A stretch of DNA of 64,000 nucleotides from Lolium rigidum (GCF_022539505.1 NC_061512.1:253720510-253784509); one strand, 5' to 3'; counted from the first letter of the stretch, positions 12,814 to 25,238 are shown. The notes: generated by a model from the letters alone, not told the origin. Numbers and translations: made by a program.

Positions 12814-13701
12814 TGTCGTGGTATGGTCACGGCATATGCCATAGGGTGGCTAATCGAAGGTGGTTCCTGAGAGATCTCACGGCGGTATCCGGAAGCGGGT
12901 ATGGGCACGAGCGACACGGCGACGTACCCGGGTTCGAGGCCCTCGGTGGAGGTAAAACCCCTACTCCCTGCACGAGTGTATATGATATCACACGATACAA
13001 TGGTGCTCCTAGAGGCTGTGTCCAGGCTGCTCTGGGAGGCTAAGGGAGACGATGGTCTCTCTCTCGGGGCAGCGCTAAGGGTGGAAGGAAGTGAGAATGA
13101 TCGATCCCCTGCACGAGAGGGGGGAGTGCGGCTTATATAGGCACCGGCACTTTACATATAAGACCCTATAGTTTGATGGCCGGCTTGGCTGGCTCCGGCT
13201 TCCGCTCCTTCCCGAGGCAGTGACGTCAGGAGTTGTTGAGGCGTAGTGGCCTGTCCCATCCGGCTGCCCAGGTCAGCGGTATGGAGAGGAGGTGTCCCTG
13301 TCGCCGTCAGCCACTGTAGCCGGTACGGATCGTCGTTAGCCATGATGGCCTGTCCTGCGCGTGGCACTATTGCTCCACAGTGCCCCGTGCTTTACGGAAG
13401 ATGAAGTCAGCGTGGACTTTGGGAACCCGGATCACCTGCCCGGTTCCTTCCAGTGCAAGACTCGCCAGCCTCGAGTCGGTCTGAGGTACAGACCCCCAGT
13501 CGGATATGGCTTGTAGAAGCCGGCCCAGCTACGAGCATTGGCGGCCGTAGCCGGGCCGACTAGGACTGGAGCCAGCCGGCTTCCGGACCAGCCGGCCACG
13601 GCGCCAGCCGGCTGCTCCTCAGCCGGCCTTTGCCGCGAGCCGGCCAGTGGCCAGCCGGTTGCTCCGCGTCCATTGCCCTACCCGGGGTCTTCCCCCCGAC
13701 A
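12814..13701 (-). mobile_element. 5' LTR of the gypsy element (888 bp)
   Basis: The LTR starts at 13701 with TGTCGGGGGGAAGAC and ends at 12814 with ACGACA, giving TG and CA ends next to the primer binding site. A TATA box (CTATATAAG, minus strand, 13132-13140) lies inside and would drive the genomic transcript. The flanking five bases at 13702-13706 are GTGAT. The matching copy should lie left of the window. Confidence 0.85.
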
Positions 13702-14407
13702 GTGATGCGCCTAGATCTCCCGTCATGCACGTACCTCTGCGGCGACGAAGAATTGTGTGTTCTATCGGTACCCTCGAAGCGGTGGGTTGAAGGATGCGAG
13801 GATGGCATCCTACTCCGGTGTGGTCAGCAGATATGGCACCTAAGCCTCCTCCTCATTGTTTTTGTCGTCGAAGCCGAAGTCGAGCTCCTTGTCCATCGTC
13901 AGAGGTGGTGGAGGTGGCAGCGGTACGTGTGAGCATGGACCATGTAGTGATGTAGCGGTGAGGCATGGCAATAGGATAGACTGTATCTTTTTCAGCTGAT
14001 GTGATCCATGGTGGAGAGAAGGGGCGAGTTCATATAGACTGCACACCATCAGTGTAGTCAACGGCGGTGGCATGTGCGAAATCCACGCTATTGTTTGGTG
14101 TGCAATGGTGGTGTTGCGCATAGCGCCACGCCGACAGTAATGTGCGGCCAGCCACGAGCGTCGGGCCCACTTAACTGTGGCGGTGTGGCTATCACGACAT
14201 GCTACCACTATGCATAAAATGGTGGCATCGCGGCTTTTGCAATGTCGGTGTTTTTAACACGAGCGTTGCACAAACAAAAAACACCACTAATTTCACGACT
14301 CTGCTAAGCATATTTATCGGTGCGGACAATGAAACTCCCACTTTATAGTACCGGAGACATTTGTGTTGATACCATAGTGTTACTCCTATTGGCTTTGATT
14401 TCATTAC
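13702..14407. other. Unassigned DNA beside the gypsy LTR
   Basis: No recognised gene. A minus-strand frame at 13840-14208 ends in an acidic stretch, MDKELDFGFDDKNNEEEA, with stop codons beyond it. That resembles the N-terminus of a degraded transposon protein, but I cannot name a family. Confidence 0.3.
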
Positions 14408-14414
14408 AAATGAG

Positions 14415-15150
14415 CCAACCAAGTCTTAATTTTATGTCGGTTTATGAGCATGTACCAAATTCCCCTATATGCATGAAACATTAGCCCTTGCCCATACCGA
14501 TTATCTCATTGCACATGAAATGATGGGAACACACACCACTTGCCAGCCGACGGGTACAAGAATAAGGACTGCCGGAGGAAGATGACATCAAAAAATAGGG
14601 ATGTCGCATTTGTTGATAGTGCTTGTTGTTACCTTATCGCTACCTTTCTAAGCACCACCCCGATCTCATAAAAATACATTTACTGTGCAAAAGCTATCAC
14701 GTTTGAACACACAAACTTTGTTCTCATAATTCTTCCACCTGTTTTTTGGCGGTGCCGGGGCACACATACTTTCTGGACTTTTCCCGTTCAATTTAAGAAT
14801 GGTCAATGTTCTTGATTAAAAGCCAATAGACAAATGTGAACGACACTTGCTTCACAAAGATGACTATTGCTCATGAAGATCATTTTCTTATGGTGTGATA
14901 AATGCTACTCCCTCGGATCAATATTATTTGATGCTAAAATAGATGTATCTACAACTAAGATGTGTCTAGATACATTTATGTTAGCATTAAGTAATATGGA
15001 TCGGAGGGAGTACTTCGAGGCCATCGACTCAACTCTTGTAAGAACATGGCCTCGCTTCGGGTTGTTCATGTTCATGTGGCATAATATAACACAAATAGGA
15101 AAGTCACATGGAATCACAACTTCTGATGGAAAGCTAGGTGTACAAATTCT
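14415..15150. repeat. Degenerate repeat unit, copy 1 (contains a Stowaway MITE)
   Basis: Shares about 700 bp with 17757-18553 in the same orientation, including a block ending in CAAATGTGAACGACA and the block around CACATGGAATCACAACTTC. The nature of the repeat is unknown. Confidence 0.7.
14908..15010. mobile_element. Stowaway-like MITE, 103 bp
   Basis: Terminal inverted repeats CTCCCTCGGATC / GATCGGAGGGAG are flanked by TA on both sides (14906-14907, 15011-15012), the target preference of Tc1/mariner elements. The element is nearly palindromic throughout. The paralogous segment at about 18220 lacks it. Confidence 0.9.
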
Positions 15151-16238
15151 TTAAAACAAACTAGGTGAACTCCCACTCAAAACAACATCCCTCACGTTGC
15201 TTTATTGATTACATGAACCAAATCCACTACACCAAGCCTTATCATCACGAGAGATGATGTACCTTCGATGGCGAGCAATCAACATGTTCATCATATCAAC
15301 CATATGACTCATGTTCTACCTTTCGGTATTCTGTGTATCGAGGTCATGTCTGTACATGCTAAGTTCGTCAAGTGAACCTTAGTTTCCGCATGTACAAATC
15401 TTGCTTGCACCTGTTGTATGCACACGTTGAATCTATCACACCCGATCATCACGAGATGCTTCGAAACAACGAGTCTTAGCAACTGTGCTAACTAAGGATG
15501 AAAACTTTTAATCTTGAGTTTTTAGTTAGAGGGGTCATCTTATAATGCCACCGTTGTGAACTAAGCAATATAAGATGCATAAAAGGATTAACATCACATG
15601 CAGTTTATAATGTGATATGGTATGGCCCTTTTATCTTGCACCTTTGATCTTCATCTCCAAAGCACGAACATAATCTCCATCATCTTCTAGCATGATCTCC
15701 ATCATCATCGGCGGGGCGTCAAGGTCAATGGCGCCGTCTCCATGGTTGTCCATAGCTTGTAAGAAATATTACAATATGATGTTCGAAACGAAATTTAAAG
15801 ACAATCATAAGGCTCCTGCCGGTTGCCACTTTACAATAAGGATCATCTCATACATCAAATATATCATAATCACATCATGGTCATATCACATCACCAACCC
15901 CTACAAAAACAAGTTAGACGCCTCTAATTTTGTTTGCATATTTTACGTGGCTTGGGATTTCGAGTAAGATCCGATGTACCTACGAACAAGAACCACAACG
16001 TTGACACCGTTGTTGTCAAGCCACTAGTGTAAGTTGAATCTTAACTATGGTGAGAGAGGCAGACACCCGCAAAGTCACCGTGGAACAAATCTCATGAACG
16101 CGGTCATATAAAGTTAGCCTAAACCGCTTCATCCCACCATGCCGCAAGATGCAAAGTACACAAGAAGCGATAAAAAAAAGCATCAACGCCCACAAAACCA
16201 TTGTGTTCTACTTTTACAATCAACTATGCATAGACAAG

Positions 16239-16250
16239 GCTCTGATACCA
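16239..16250 (-). other. Primer binding site (tRNA-iMet) of the Copia element
   Basis: TGGTATCAGAGC on the minus strand, one base after the LTR end. This is the standard initiator tRNA-Met complement of plant Copia elements. Confidence 0.85.
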
Positions 16251-16251
16251 C

Positions 16252-16936
16252 TGTAGGGATTCGCAGCATAGAAAATGAAAATTTCCCTACCGCAAGAACG
16301 AATAACAAGCCAAGATCTAATCTAGTAGATGGTAGCAACAAGGTGAAAATCAACATACCCTTGAAGATCGTTAAGCGTTGACGAGATAAATCTCGTGGTT
16401 GATGTAGTCCATCACTTGCCGCTTTCAAAAGCGCGTAGAAGATCTTGACAAATCCCACTATTGATCCACGTGCTTCAACCTATAACTTCCGAATACTTAA
16501 TGCCACTTATATAACTACTCATTTACGAAGTAGTGTTTGATATCATCAAAGTATCTTAAAGCTTGTAGTGGTGATTAACATGATCTCATGGTCAAAGGAA
16601 TAGGTTACTATGTATCTTAAAGCTTGTAGCAAAATGAACTAAATGACTTGATCATATTCTATGCTTGCTATGGGTGTATGTCCATCACGTCATTCACTTA
16701 ATGACATGGTCTAGTTATTAATAACATCCGATGTTCATGATCATGCTATGATCATCTATTAATCAACAAGCTAGTTTAACAAGAGGCTTACTGGGGACTC
16801 TATTAAGTTTACAAAACACACAAGTATTATTGTTTCCGGTTAATACTATTATAGCATGGAATGTAAACGTTTATCATAAACACAAATATATAATAATAAC
16901 CACTTTTATTATTGCCTCTTGGGCATATCTCCAACA
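16252..16936 (-). mobile_element. 5' LTR of the Copia element (685 bp)
   Basis: Starts TGTTGGAGATATGCCC at 16936 and ends CCCTACA at 16252. A TTATATAAG box lies at 16506-16514. It is shorter than the LTRs of about 1.7 kb known for BARE/Angela, so it is internally deleted or belongs to a sister family. Confidence 0.85.
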
Positions 16937-17756
16937 CACATATGTTTGATCAGAACAAATATTTAAAGGGTACATAATATGCATCTATCAATACATCTCA
17001 AAATATAATATGATCAGATGTCATAAAATAATATCATAGAAAAAGGATCCACCACATAGGTATTACAAATATGGCCATAATCATGATAGGCATCTCATAT
17101 GACACTAAGAACTATGCAGAACATGAGAGAAATAGATCAAGCTACTGCCACAAACCCGTAGTTCATAGGTGGACTACTCCGTCTTGGTCATGGTGATGAT
17201 GATGAAGACGTTGGAGAAGGTGGAGATCCCTCCGCCGGTGACCCCGACGGAGTTTCCCCCTCCAATCTTCCCTACAACAGCCTCCATTTTTGTGTTTCTG
17301 TGTTTGTGCGGTGCTCCCCTCCCGAGAACTATTCGGGGTCATATATATAGTCATTTTTAGGGTAAAATATGTTGGTGGGCGAAAGAATCAGGGCAATCAG
17401 ATGATCGATGGCCGAACGGAGGTGGGTGGCGCGCCTCCCTTACTGGATGCGCCACATGGCCTTTTTCGGCCCTCAAGCCTCCCCAGGTGTGCTTCCAGGG
17501 CCCAGGGTGCTTCTCCCGATGAAAAAGTGACACTCCAAAAATCCCAGGTCAATTTGACTTCGTATAGATCTCTGAAAGTGAAAAATACACAAAACAGAGT
17601 TTTCATGTTCTGAAGTGTTATAACCCAAATAAAGGGGATCATTGGGAAATCCCCTAAATCAATGTAAAATATGGTACTATCATCATATATGTTGCAAATA
17701 TGTGGGAATTTAATACGATAAAGGACAAAGTTCATGTATGCATTTTACATGCATCA
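16937..17756 (-). mobile_element. LTR fragment, family starting TGATGCATG (copy F1)
   Basis: The minus strand starts TGATGCATGTAAAATGC at 17756 and aligns with the solo LTR at 60698-61783 over its first 600 or so bases. A TATATA box is at about 17338-17350 and a CTCC-rich leader follows. The left end is cut by the Copia insertion at 16937, so no target duplication can be read. Confidence 0.75.
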
Positions 17757-18553
17757 CCAACCAATTTTATGTCGGTTTATGAGCATGAAATGCCAAATTC
17801 TCCTATATGCATGAAATATTGGCCCTTGTGCATAGAGATGTTCCCATTGCACATGAAATGATGGGAACACACAACACATGCCAGCCGGTAGGCACAAGAA
17901 TAAGGATTGTCACTACCAAAGTGATCATTTTGATGATAGAGCTTGCCATTACCTTTCTAAGCATCGCCCCTATCTCATCATAAAACATAGTTAGTATGGA
18001 AAATCCATCGCGTTTGAAGATACAAATTTTGTTCTCACAGGTCTTCCGCCTGTTATTGGTAGTGGCTGAGGCACACATGCTTTCTAGCCTTTCCCCGTTC
18101 AATTTAAGAATGGTCAGTGTGGTTGATTAAAAGTCAATACACAAATGTGAACGACATTTACTTCACAAAGAGAACTATTGCTCATGAAGATTATGGACTT
18201 ACGGTGCGATAAATGCTAGTCCGAGACCATCGACTCAACTCTTGTAAGAACGTGGCCTCGCCAGGGCCGACTCTGGCCCAGGGCAAGAAGTGCGATGGCC
18301 CGGGGCCCAACCAAAACGAGGGCCCATTATTTCTGGCATAGTGCATATATAGGAGAAGGTAGAAGAAAAAAATTTAAGCCCATCTAGCATGCATGCAGCC
18401 TAAATTGGACCCATTTATAGAGTTCGCCCTGGGACCCTCCAAATCCTAGAGCCGGCCATGGGCCTCGCTTCAGGTTGTTCATTTTTATGCGGCCTACCAT
18501 AACACAAACAAGAAAGTCACATGGAATCACAACTTCTGATGGAAAGCTAAGTG
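17757..18553. repeat. Degenerate repeat unit, copy 2 (contains a hAT MITE)
   Basis: Homologous to 14415-15150 in the same orientation. It lacks the Stowaway MITE but carries a hAT-type insertion at 18262-18460. Confidence 0.7.
18262..18460. mobile_element. hAT-like MITE, 199 bp, with 8-bp target duplication
   Basis: The ends are CAGGGCCGACTCT and, as reverse complement of the right end, CATGGCCGGCTCT. A perfect 8-bp duplication GGCCTCGC flanks it at 18254-18261 and 18461-18468, as expected for hAT elements. Copy 1 shows the empty site near 15053. Confidence 0.9.
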
Positions 18554-18659
18554 TAGAAGCCCCGATGGTTGGTGGATAGGTGGCCACATGAAAACGTGCG
18601 AGAAAATGTAGGTAATTCCTCTTTTTGCATGTGAGGCATATAGGAGTTGTTTAAATAGG

Positions 18660-18905
18660 AAAGTCCATTACACAACTTTGAAGTGGCACTCACTTCACAA
18701 AACGAATATCCCATTGAAGCTTCTAGATATTATGGTGCAAAAATCTCACTCTGACGCTACCAAATCCAACTCGTGTAAGAACTTGGCCTCTTTTTGGTTT
18801 GTTCTTGTTCCTTTGACATATTCCAACATAAAAAGAGCAAAGTGACATGGAATCACCACTTCCAAGGAAAACTATATGGCTAGACGTTGTTGGGCTACAA
18901 GACAG
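18660..18905. repeat. Third, shorter copy of the degenerate repeat unit
   Basis: Shares CACTTCACAAA, TGTAAGAACTTGGCCTC and GTGACATGGAATCACCACTTC with copies 1 and 2, at lower similarity. Confidence 0.55.
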
Positions 18906-19690
18906 GGGGACTTTTGCAATCCTACGAGGAGGGTCCCATTTGGCATGGGTCCTCATATGGGTATATAAGGTTGTTGTGAATAGGGTCACATACATTGTAT
19001 ATATTTTTATAAGTTATGCATGATATTTTTTATTACACTATGCGAAAATAAATAAAATGTATTATTTTAGTTTGATAAGCTTTATTCTCACAATGATAAT
19101 ACTGTGATGTACTTGTGTTGATGAAGATGTATTGACCGTCATAATAATATTTGGACTTCATGTACTCCCTCCTAGTGACCACCGATGAACCTCTCCCCTC
19201 TCTCTCTCTCTCCGCAAACTTTACATCTTCGACGCATCTCTCTCCCATTTCTTCTGAAAGTCTCGCATAGTCGATGTGGCCTCCCGACACCTCACACAAT
19301 CTTCCTCCCTCCTACCAATATTCACCAACGACCTCAATACCTACCCTCCTCCGGCGAGACTTTAGTGTTGCGAGGTCCTTACTGGAGCTCCTACAGTCTA
19401 GCATTTCAGGTCGAGGCTTTCCCAAGTCTCGATACTTGGGTCCTTGGTTTACACAAGACTCGCCATTTCCTTTTAGCTAACGATGTTGACATCACGCTGA
19501 CACACGTTGCACACTCTCGACTCCGTAGGTCCGCTACCATCTTCACCTACCCATATTATACCTAGATTGGTTGTGCCTCGACTACTTTTTTTTTCGTTGG
19601 GCCCTTCTCGAAAACAATATCTCAGAACTTATACCCCGTGTGACAAGTGCGATGGTGTGCATATATATGACATGGGTGAAAGTTTGTGAC
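18906..19690. other. Unassigned AT-rich then CT-rich DNA
   Basis: Two low-similarity stretches and a CTCT run at about 19195-19215. No gene or repeat family recognised. Confidence 0.3.
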
Positions 19691-20311
19691 ACCGGGTAAC
19701 ACCTGTGGAGCTAGCTATTACATGCATTCATATTCATGGGTTCATTGGTAGGTCTAGATGCATGAACACATACATATGGAGTAAGACATGGCCAAAACAT
19801 ACCAAAGTTCGGTGCCATGCTTATTTGGTTTTCTAGCTGAAATGCCTATTTTTGGCTGAGCGGGAAACTAAGTTCATGTGTCAGCACTAGTGCTAGGAAG
19901 GAAAAACATGTTAAAGTGAACCGTTGGATCCAATAGAATTGGACGGCCAAGATGTTGATCCGGCATAGATGCCACGGATCGACGACCTGCTCGGCGCGAG
20001 GCGGGAGACGAAATTTGAGTCCAACAGGCGTGTGACCAAAACGACCCATCGTGCCAAACCCACCCTGGCGACCAGACCGAACCCTCACCAACATTCCTCC
20101 TCCACCCACCCCTTTTCCGCAACCTCCGCCGCCGGCCTAGATCCTGCCCATCTCCGGCCACTCCCTTCCTCGCCCACCACCGCCCCAGAACTCCATCCTC
20201 CCCCTCCCTCCAATCCACCGGCTGGAACCACCAAATTGAACCCTAGCCTGACTCCCCGCTGCACAATGCAGAAAGCTCCGACCTTTCCTCCATGGCTGGC
20301 GGCGGCGCGGT

Positions 20312-23300
20312 ATGGATACTGACGAGGCGACACGGCGACAGGCTTCACCGCGCTGGCAGTTGCTGCCGGCCAGCAAACCCCGGCCGTCACCAACGCCGGC
20401 GCCCTCGGGGACTGCAGGGACGTCGGCAGCCGCGCCGGGTTGCTCCAGCGCGGGCCGGCCCTTCTCCTGGACGAGTCCCTGCAGGAGATCGACGTCGGCG
20501 GCCTCTCTCCTGCGCCACCAGGTCGACCCGCGCGTTGCTGCCCTCGCCGACATCCTGTGGCCAACCGAGCCATGACGAGCTGCCGCTCCTGCCGCCGGGC
20601 AAGTCCCTGACCTCCTGCTGCCGCCTACGACCACGACATGCTGCTGCATCCACCTCACGAACCTTTCGCTGCTGGTGAAGTCCTCTCCTCCTCTTCACAA
20701 GTATTTTGCTGAAAATTGTTTTTTTCGTACCTGTTGAGTGTGTAGCAGTAGGGAAATCTTGCTTCAATGGATGTAAATCCGTGTGTGCATAGGAAGTTGA
20801 TTGTCTCATACTGTTTGATTCAATTGCAGCTTATGTGCATAGACATTGCTAACAAGTTGTGAAATTTCAGGTTCAAAGTTTGTCGGAGGAGGAAGAGCTG
20901 AAGGGCGCAAAGAGGAGGTTGCCGTGAGGCTGCCTGGGAGTGGAAACTGCTGGAGGAGGTGCAGCGGGGAGGTGCTCCGGTGGCTGCAGATCATGTCTGC
21001 AGTTGGGAGGTATAAACCCTTTTCTCCTAGGTCTGTTTTAAGTGCTACTGTGTGTTTGGCGAGATGTTTTTATTCGCTTTTGCAAAGAGTGTTGATTAAC
21101 CAACGTGCTTAGAAATTGGCTACAACATGTTTAATTGGTTCCTCAACGATGTAGCTGTTGTGTGTGCTCTGAACCTGGTTACTAGTGTTGTAGTTGTGTT
21201 GCTGGAATTTAATTTTCTAGGACTCGATCATGTGCTTAATTGCCTATGTTCAATAATTGCCAAAGCTCATTGACGTGGGGGTTGAAGAGTAACTATATAT
21301 ATATCTCGATTTTTAACATTTCTAGAATGCAGGAACTACTTGGTAGTTATTTTGAACTGATGCTGCATTTAACGCTAGCTATAGAATCATATATACAGTA
21401 TATGGTACTAATTTTGATTCCCTGGTAATCAATTAACAGAGGTGACTTAAACTGAACATCACAATTCTCCTGTTCCTATTTAGTATCTTGCTGGGCAACA
21501 TATGCTCAATTTTGCTGACTTTGGTTGCTACTTATTATGCAGAAGATGTATATGAACTACTAAGTGCTTGATTTTTTTTGCAGTAGCTGTTCTCATTTGT
21601 TTTGATGGTTTACTGTTTGGTATGGACAGTAGTAATACCCTGTACGTTTTTCAGGTTCAGAGCACATTGGAGGAGGCAGCCTCTGAGGTAAAACATGTGG
21701 CGAACATCATTGGCGGCTTGCACAAGTGCACCATGGAGGCGGTCTGGTGGCTGCTGATCATTTCTGCAATTTCGAGGTATGAACCCTTCTCACCTAGGTT
21801 GCTGCTGTACGTTACTGCTGAATCGATGCTTATTTGAAGATGAATTTGTGTTGGCAAGCTGTTGGCTGACTTGTAACATGTTGCAGGGCGTGTAGCATTT
21901 GTATGCATGGAAGACTGAAGGAAGTGTTGCGGCAATGAAGAGGAGTGTTTTGCAGGTAAAACCTAAATGGCGTGAGCTATATAGCTGTTGTGTGTGCTCT
22001 GAACCTGGTTACTAGTGTTGTAGTTGTGTCACTGGAATCTAATTTTCTAGGGCTCAATCATGTGCGTACTCGCCTATGTGCAGTAATTGCCAAAGCTCAT
22101 TGACGTGGGGGGTTGTAGAGTAACTATATCTCACTTTTTAGCATTTCTAGAACGCAGAAACTACTTGGTAGTTATTTTGAACCGATGTTGCATTTAACGC
22201 TAGCTGTAGAATCATATGCAGTATATGGCACTAGTAATTTTGATACCCTGGTTATGAATTAACAGAGTTGACTGAAACTGAACATCACAATTCTTCTGTT
22301 CCCATTTAGTATCTAGATGGGCAACATATGCTCAATTTTGCTGACTTTGGTTGCTGCTTATTATGCAGCAGATGTATATGAAGTAGTATGTGCTCGATTT
22401 TTTATTTTTATTTTTGTTTGCTGCTTATTATGCAGTAGCTGTTGTCATTTGTTTTGATGGTTTACTGTTTGCTATAGACAGTAGTAATACCCTGTACGTT
22501 TTCAGGTTCAGAGCACATCGGAGGAGGCGGCCTCTGAGGTAAAACATGAGGAGGCGAGCATCATCGGGAGAAGTTGCACAAGTGCACCGCAGAGGCGCTG
22601 TGGTAGCTGGCGGATCATTTGTGCAATTGGGAGGTATGAACTCTTGTCTCCTAGGTTGCTGCTGAATCGATGGTTATCTGAAGATGAATGAATTTGTGTT
22701 GGCTGACTTGTAACATGCTGCAGGGCGGGCGTGTAGCATTTGTATGCATGGAAGACTGAAGGAAGTGTTGCGGCAATGAAGCAGTGTTTTGCAGGTAACC
22801 TAAATGACGTGAGCTATAATATATACTGGTTGTGTTCCTCCAGTATCTGGTAATTGATCTCCATTCGATTCTGTCTTGTCGTGGTACTAGGTACGCTTGG
22901 ATCGTATAATGTTCTGGGTGCTGCTGTTGCATGCAAGCAAGCAAGCATACAGTGGCCTCTTGTTGGCTAAGGTGAGTTTGTGTGTCGGCGGTGTTTGGAT
23001 TTCTGTGCTTCTCTGTATGTACAATATAGCAGCAGCATAGCAAGCGGGATGGTTTGGTTTTTGCGGTTAGCACCTGATGATTCTAGTCTCGGCAGTAATG
23101 GAGACATGTGTTGATAGATAGTAATGGCATGTTTTTCCTGTAGGTTTTGGCATGCTAGCTGCAGCAGATGATGGTCATGGTGTGTCCTGTTATCGACGAA
23201 GATGTCGCGAACTCTCTCCCTGGATCACCGGTCGTTGTCTTATTGTTTCTGGCGGTGGTGCTGTATTGGACTGTGGTATTCGTTAAGTAGTTTGAAGGAG

Positions 23301-23350
23301 CGCGAGCCGTATTCATGAAGTTTGTTGCTTTCGTGTTGAAGTAAAAACTG
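20312..23350 (+). pseudogene. Exon-like locus of unknown product, with tandem duplication
   Basis: The plus strand looks like a transcribed gene: a CT-rich leader with AACCCTAG (about 20100-20245), a GC-rich first exon with an 87-codon frame (20312-20575), a GT donor at 20675 and an AG acceptor at 20870. Three related exons are each bounded by AG and GT: 20871-21009, 21655-21776 and 22506-22633. A second exon type repeats at 21887-21955 and 22724-22794. The exons hold stop codons in all frames that I tried to join, so the product is probably a long non-coding RNA or a decayed gene. I do not recognise a protein family. Confidence 0.4.
21153..22818. repeat. Two tandem units of about 830 bp
   Basis: Units begin at 21153 and 21983, both with AGCTGTTGTGTGTGCTCTGA. 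They carry the same exon/intron pattern. Differences are small indels and scattered substitutions. Confidence 0.85.
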
Positions 23351-24120
23351 CACGCTAAGTCTCAGAGTTGAAATTTAGATTTGTCAGAGTACCTCCGCGC
23401 AGACCCGAGGTGCCTCCTGCCGTGCCGGTGCCGCGGCGGAGTCTCCATCTCCGCTTGCCGGGGCCTTGGCAAGGCGATCCAGTGGGCGGTCCCCAGGGCA
23501 GGGCAGGGCAGGCAGGCCTTGGGACCTCCCTTATAGCGTGTGATGTGAGTTCCTCGCCCCTTGTCTTTCTAGATTTCGTCATCTGGAGCCTGCGATTCTC
23601 GAGTCTGAATTTCATGCTCTGAGATTTGTTATTGAATTTGGTTGGTTCAGGAACACGTGATTCCTGAGCAGAGCTTACTCGTGCTGAAGGATCAATCAAT
23701 CACACTAGTAGCTAGTATCATTCTTGCAATAAAACTAGCTGAATTCAGATTGCCAGTTGACAAACTGCATGTTTTAGATGTGGAACAGAGTCGGTTTAGA
23801 TTATTAATTTGCAAAGTATGTATCTAATGTAGTAGTACCATGTGAGCCCAGCCCATGACGCAAGGGATAGAAAAAGGGCAGCCCAGCTTATCAGAGGAAG
23901 CGGCGCTGGCTATTTTGGTAGCGCGACGGGAAGATGTCGCGAACGAACCAAGCAGCGGTCCAGTGAGCTAATCGTGGGGTGAAAAAAGAAAGAAAATCAG
24001 TAGTAAACACGTTCACACACAGACTAAAGGAATAATCGATCCAGCGACCCACGTGCTCCGCGGGCGCGTACATCCGCGAGTCTTAGCTAGCAAGTCTCCG
24101 CGCGCCAATCCTGCTGCTTC
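23351..24120. other. Unassigned DNA up to the first gap
   Basis: A GC-rich patch (23390-23530) with a possible GT donor and short open frames. No family recognised. Confidence 0.3.
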
Positions 24121-24220
24121 NNNNNNNNNNNNNNNNNNNNNNNNNNNNNNNNNNNNNNNNNNNNNNNNNNNNNNNNNNNNNNNNNNNNNNNNNNNNNNNN
24201 NNNNNNNNNNNNNNNNNNNN
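24121..24220. other. Assembly gap 1 (100 N)
   Basis: Exactly 100 N, the usual placeholder for a gap of unknown size. Confidence 0.99.
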
Positions 24221-25238
24221 TCATGATCATAGCATAAACCAAGTACTAACACGGTGCACGCACTGTCACCTTTGCACACATGCAGGAGGGATAAACTACT
24301 TTAATAACAAATCACTAGAGTAGCACATGGATAAATTGTGATACAACATGCTGCAATCTTAAAGAGATATAAATAAGCACCTCACTATGCCATTCAATGA
24401 GTAAGTATTCTAGTGAAATCTAGCCTAAGAGACCCACACGGTGCACACACTGTCACCTTTACACACGTGGGACGAGGAGTCTCCGGAGATCACATAAGTA
24501 AAACCCACTTGACTAGCATAATGACATCTAGATTACAAGCATCATCATATGAATCTCAATCATGTAAGGCAGCTCATGAGATTATTGTATTGAACTACAT
24601 AGGAGAGAGATGAACCACATAGCTACCGGTACAGCCCCGAGCCTCGATGGAGAACTACTCCCTCCTCATGGGAGCAAGCAGCGGTGATGAAGATGGCGGT
24701 GGAGATGGCAGCGGTGTCGATGGAGAAGCCTTCCGGGGCACTTCCCCGCTCCGGCAGGGTGCCGGAACGGAGATCCTGTCCCCGCATCTTGGCTTCGCGA
24801 TGGCGGCGGCTCCGGCGGTGTTTCGTGGGTTTCGTCAATTGGTATCGGGTTTTCCGATCCAGGGGCTTTATATAGGCGAAGAGGCGGCGCAGAGGGCTGA
24901 CAGGGGGCCACACCATAGGGCGGCGCGGCCCCCTCTCGGCCGCGCCAGCCTAGGGTTTGGTGGCCCCGTGGCCCCCCTCCGGTCCTTCCCGGGTGTTCGG
25001 ATGCTTCCGATGAAAATAGGAACTTTGGCGTTGATTTCGTCCGATTCCGAGAATATTTCGTTACTAGGATTTCTGAAACCAAAAACAGCGAAAACATGAA
25101 CCGGCACTTCGGCATCTTGTTAATAGGTTAGTTCCGTAAAATGCACGAATATGACATAAAGTGTGCATAAAACATGTAGATAACATCAATAATGTGGCAT
25201 GGAACACAAGAAATTATCGATACGTTGGAGACGTATCA
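24221..25238 (-). mobile_element. 3' LTR of D1, first 1018 bp only
   Basis: Starts TGATACGTCTCC at 25238, just after a purine-rich tract (AGCTTAGGGATGC, minus strand). It stops at the gap at the point matching about 29276 in the complete LTR. Confidence 0.9.

Larger units (their letters stand above)
6448..13701 (-). mobile_element. Ty3/gypsy LTR retrotransposon, 3' end beyond the window
   Basis: A minus-strand element with the order 5' LTR, primer binding site, gag, protease, reverse transcriptase, RNase H, integrase. It is GC-rich (about 60 percent or more by eye), in contrast to the AT-rich DNA on both sides. The reading frame is broken repeatedly, so it is a pseudo-element. It stops inside the integrase C-terminal region, right after the codons for SPWEGP, where copy A begins. 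The rest of pol and the 3' LTR should therefore lie left of position 1. The gag type, the DGGSS protease motif and the long gag N-terminus suggest the Tat-like branch. That is a judgement from remembered family features, not a search. Confidence 0.85.
15165..16936 (-). mobile_element. Copia retrotransposon 5' part (BARE/Angela type), truncated
   Basis: The minus strand carries an LTR, a tRNA-iMet primer site and about 1.07 kb of untranslated leader. The leader wording (GGGATGAAGCGG, ACCGCGTTCATGAGA, GAGGCGTCTAACTTG, TCGTGATGATCGGGTGTG) is the one I associate with the Angela/BARE/WIS group of grasses. No gag or pol is left. The copy stops at about 15165, where repeat copy 1 begins. On its right it breaks the LTR at 16937-17756. 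Confidence 0.8.

Noticed and set aside
20085..20658. Minus-strand frames of 160-173 codons opposite the unknown locus
   Set aside because: The plus strand has the leader and splice sites; the minus frames are likely shadows in GC-rich DNA.
24013..24279. Frames that read through N blocks (also 45900-46283, 62009-62288)
   Set aside because: Artefacts of translating across gaps.
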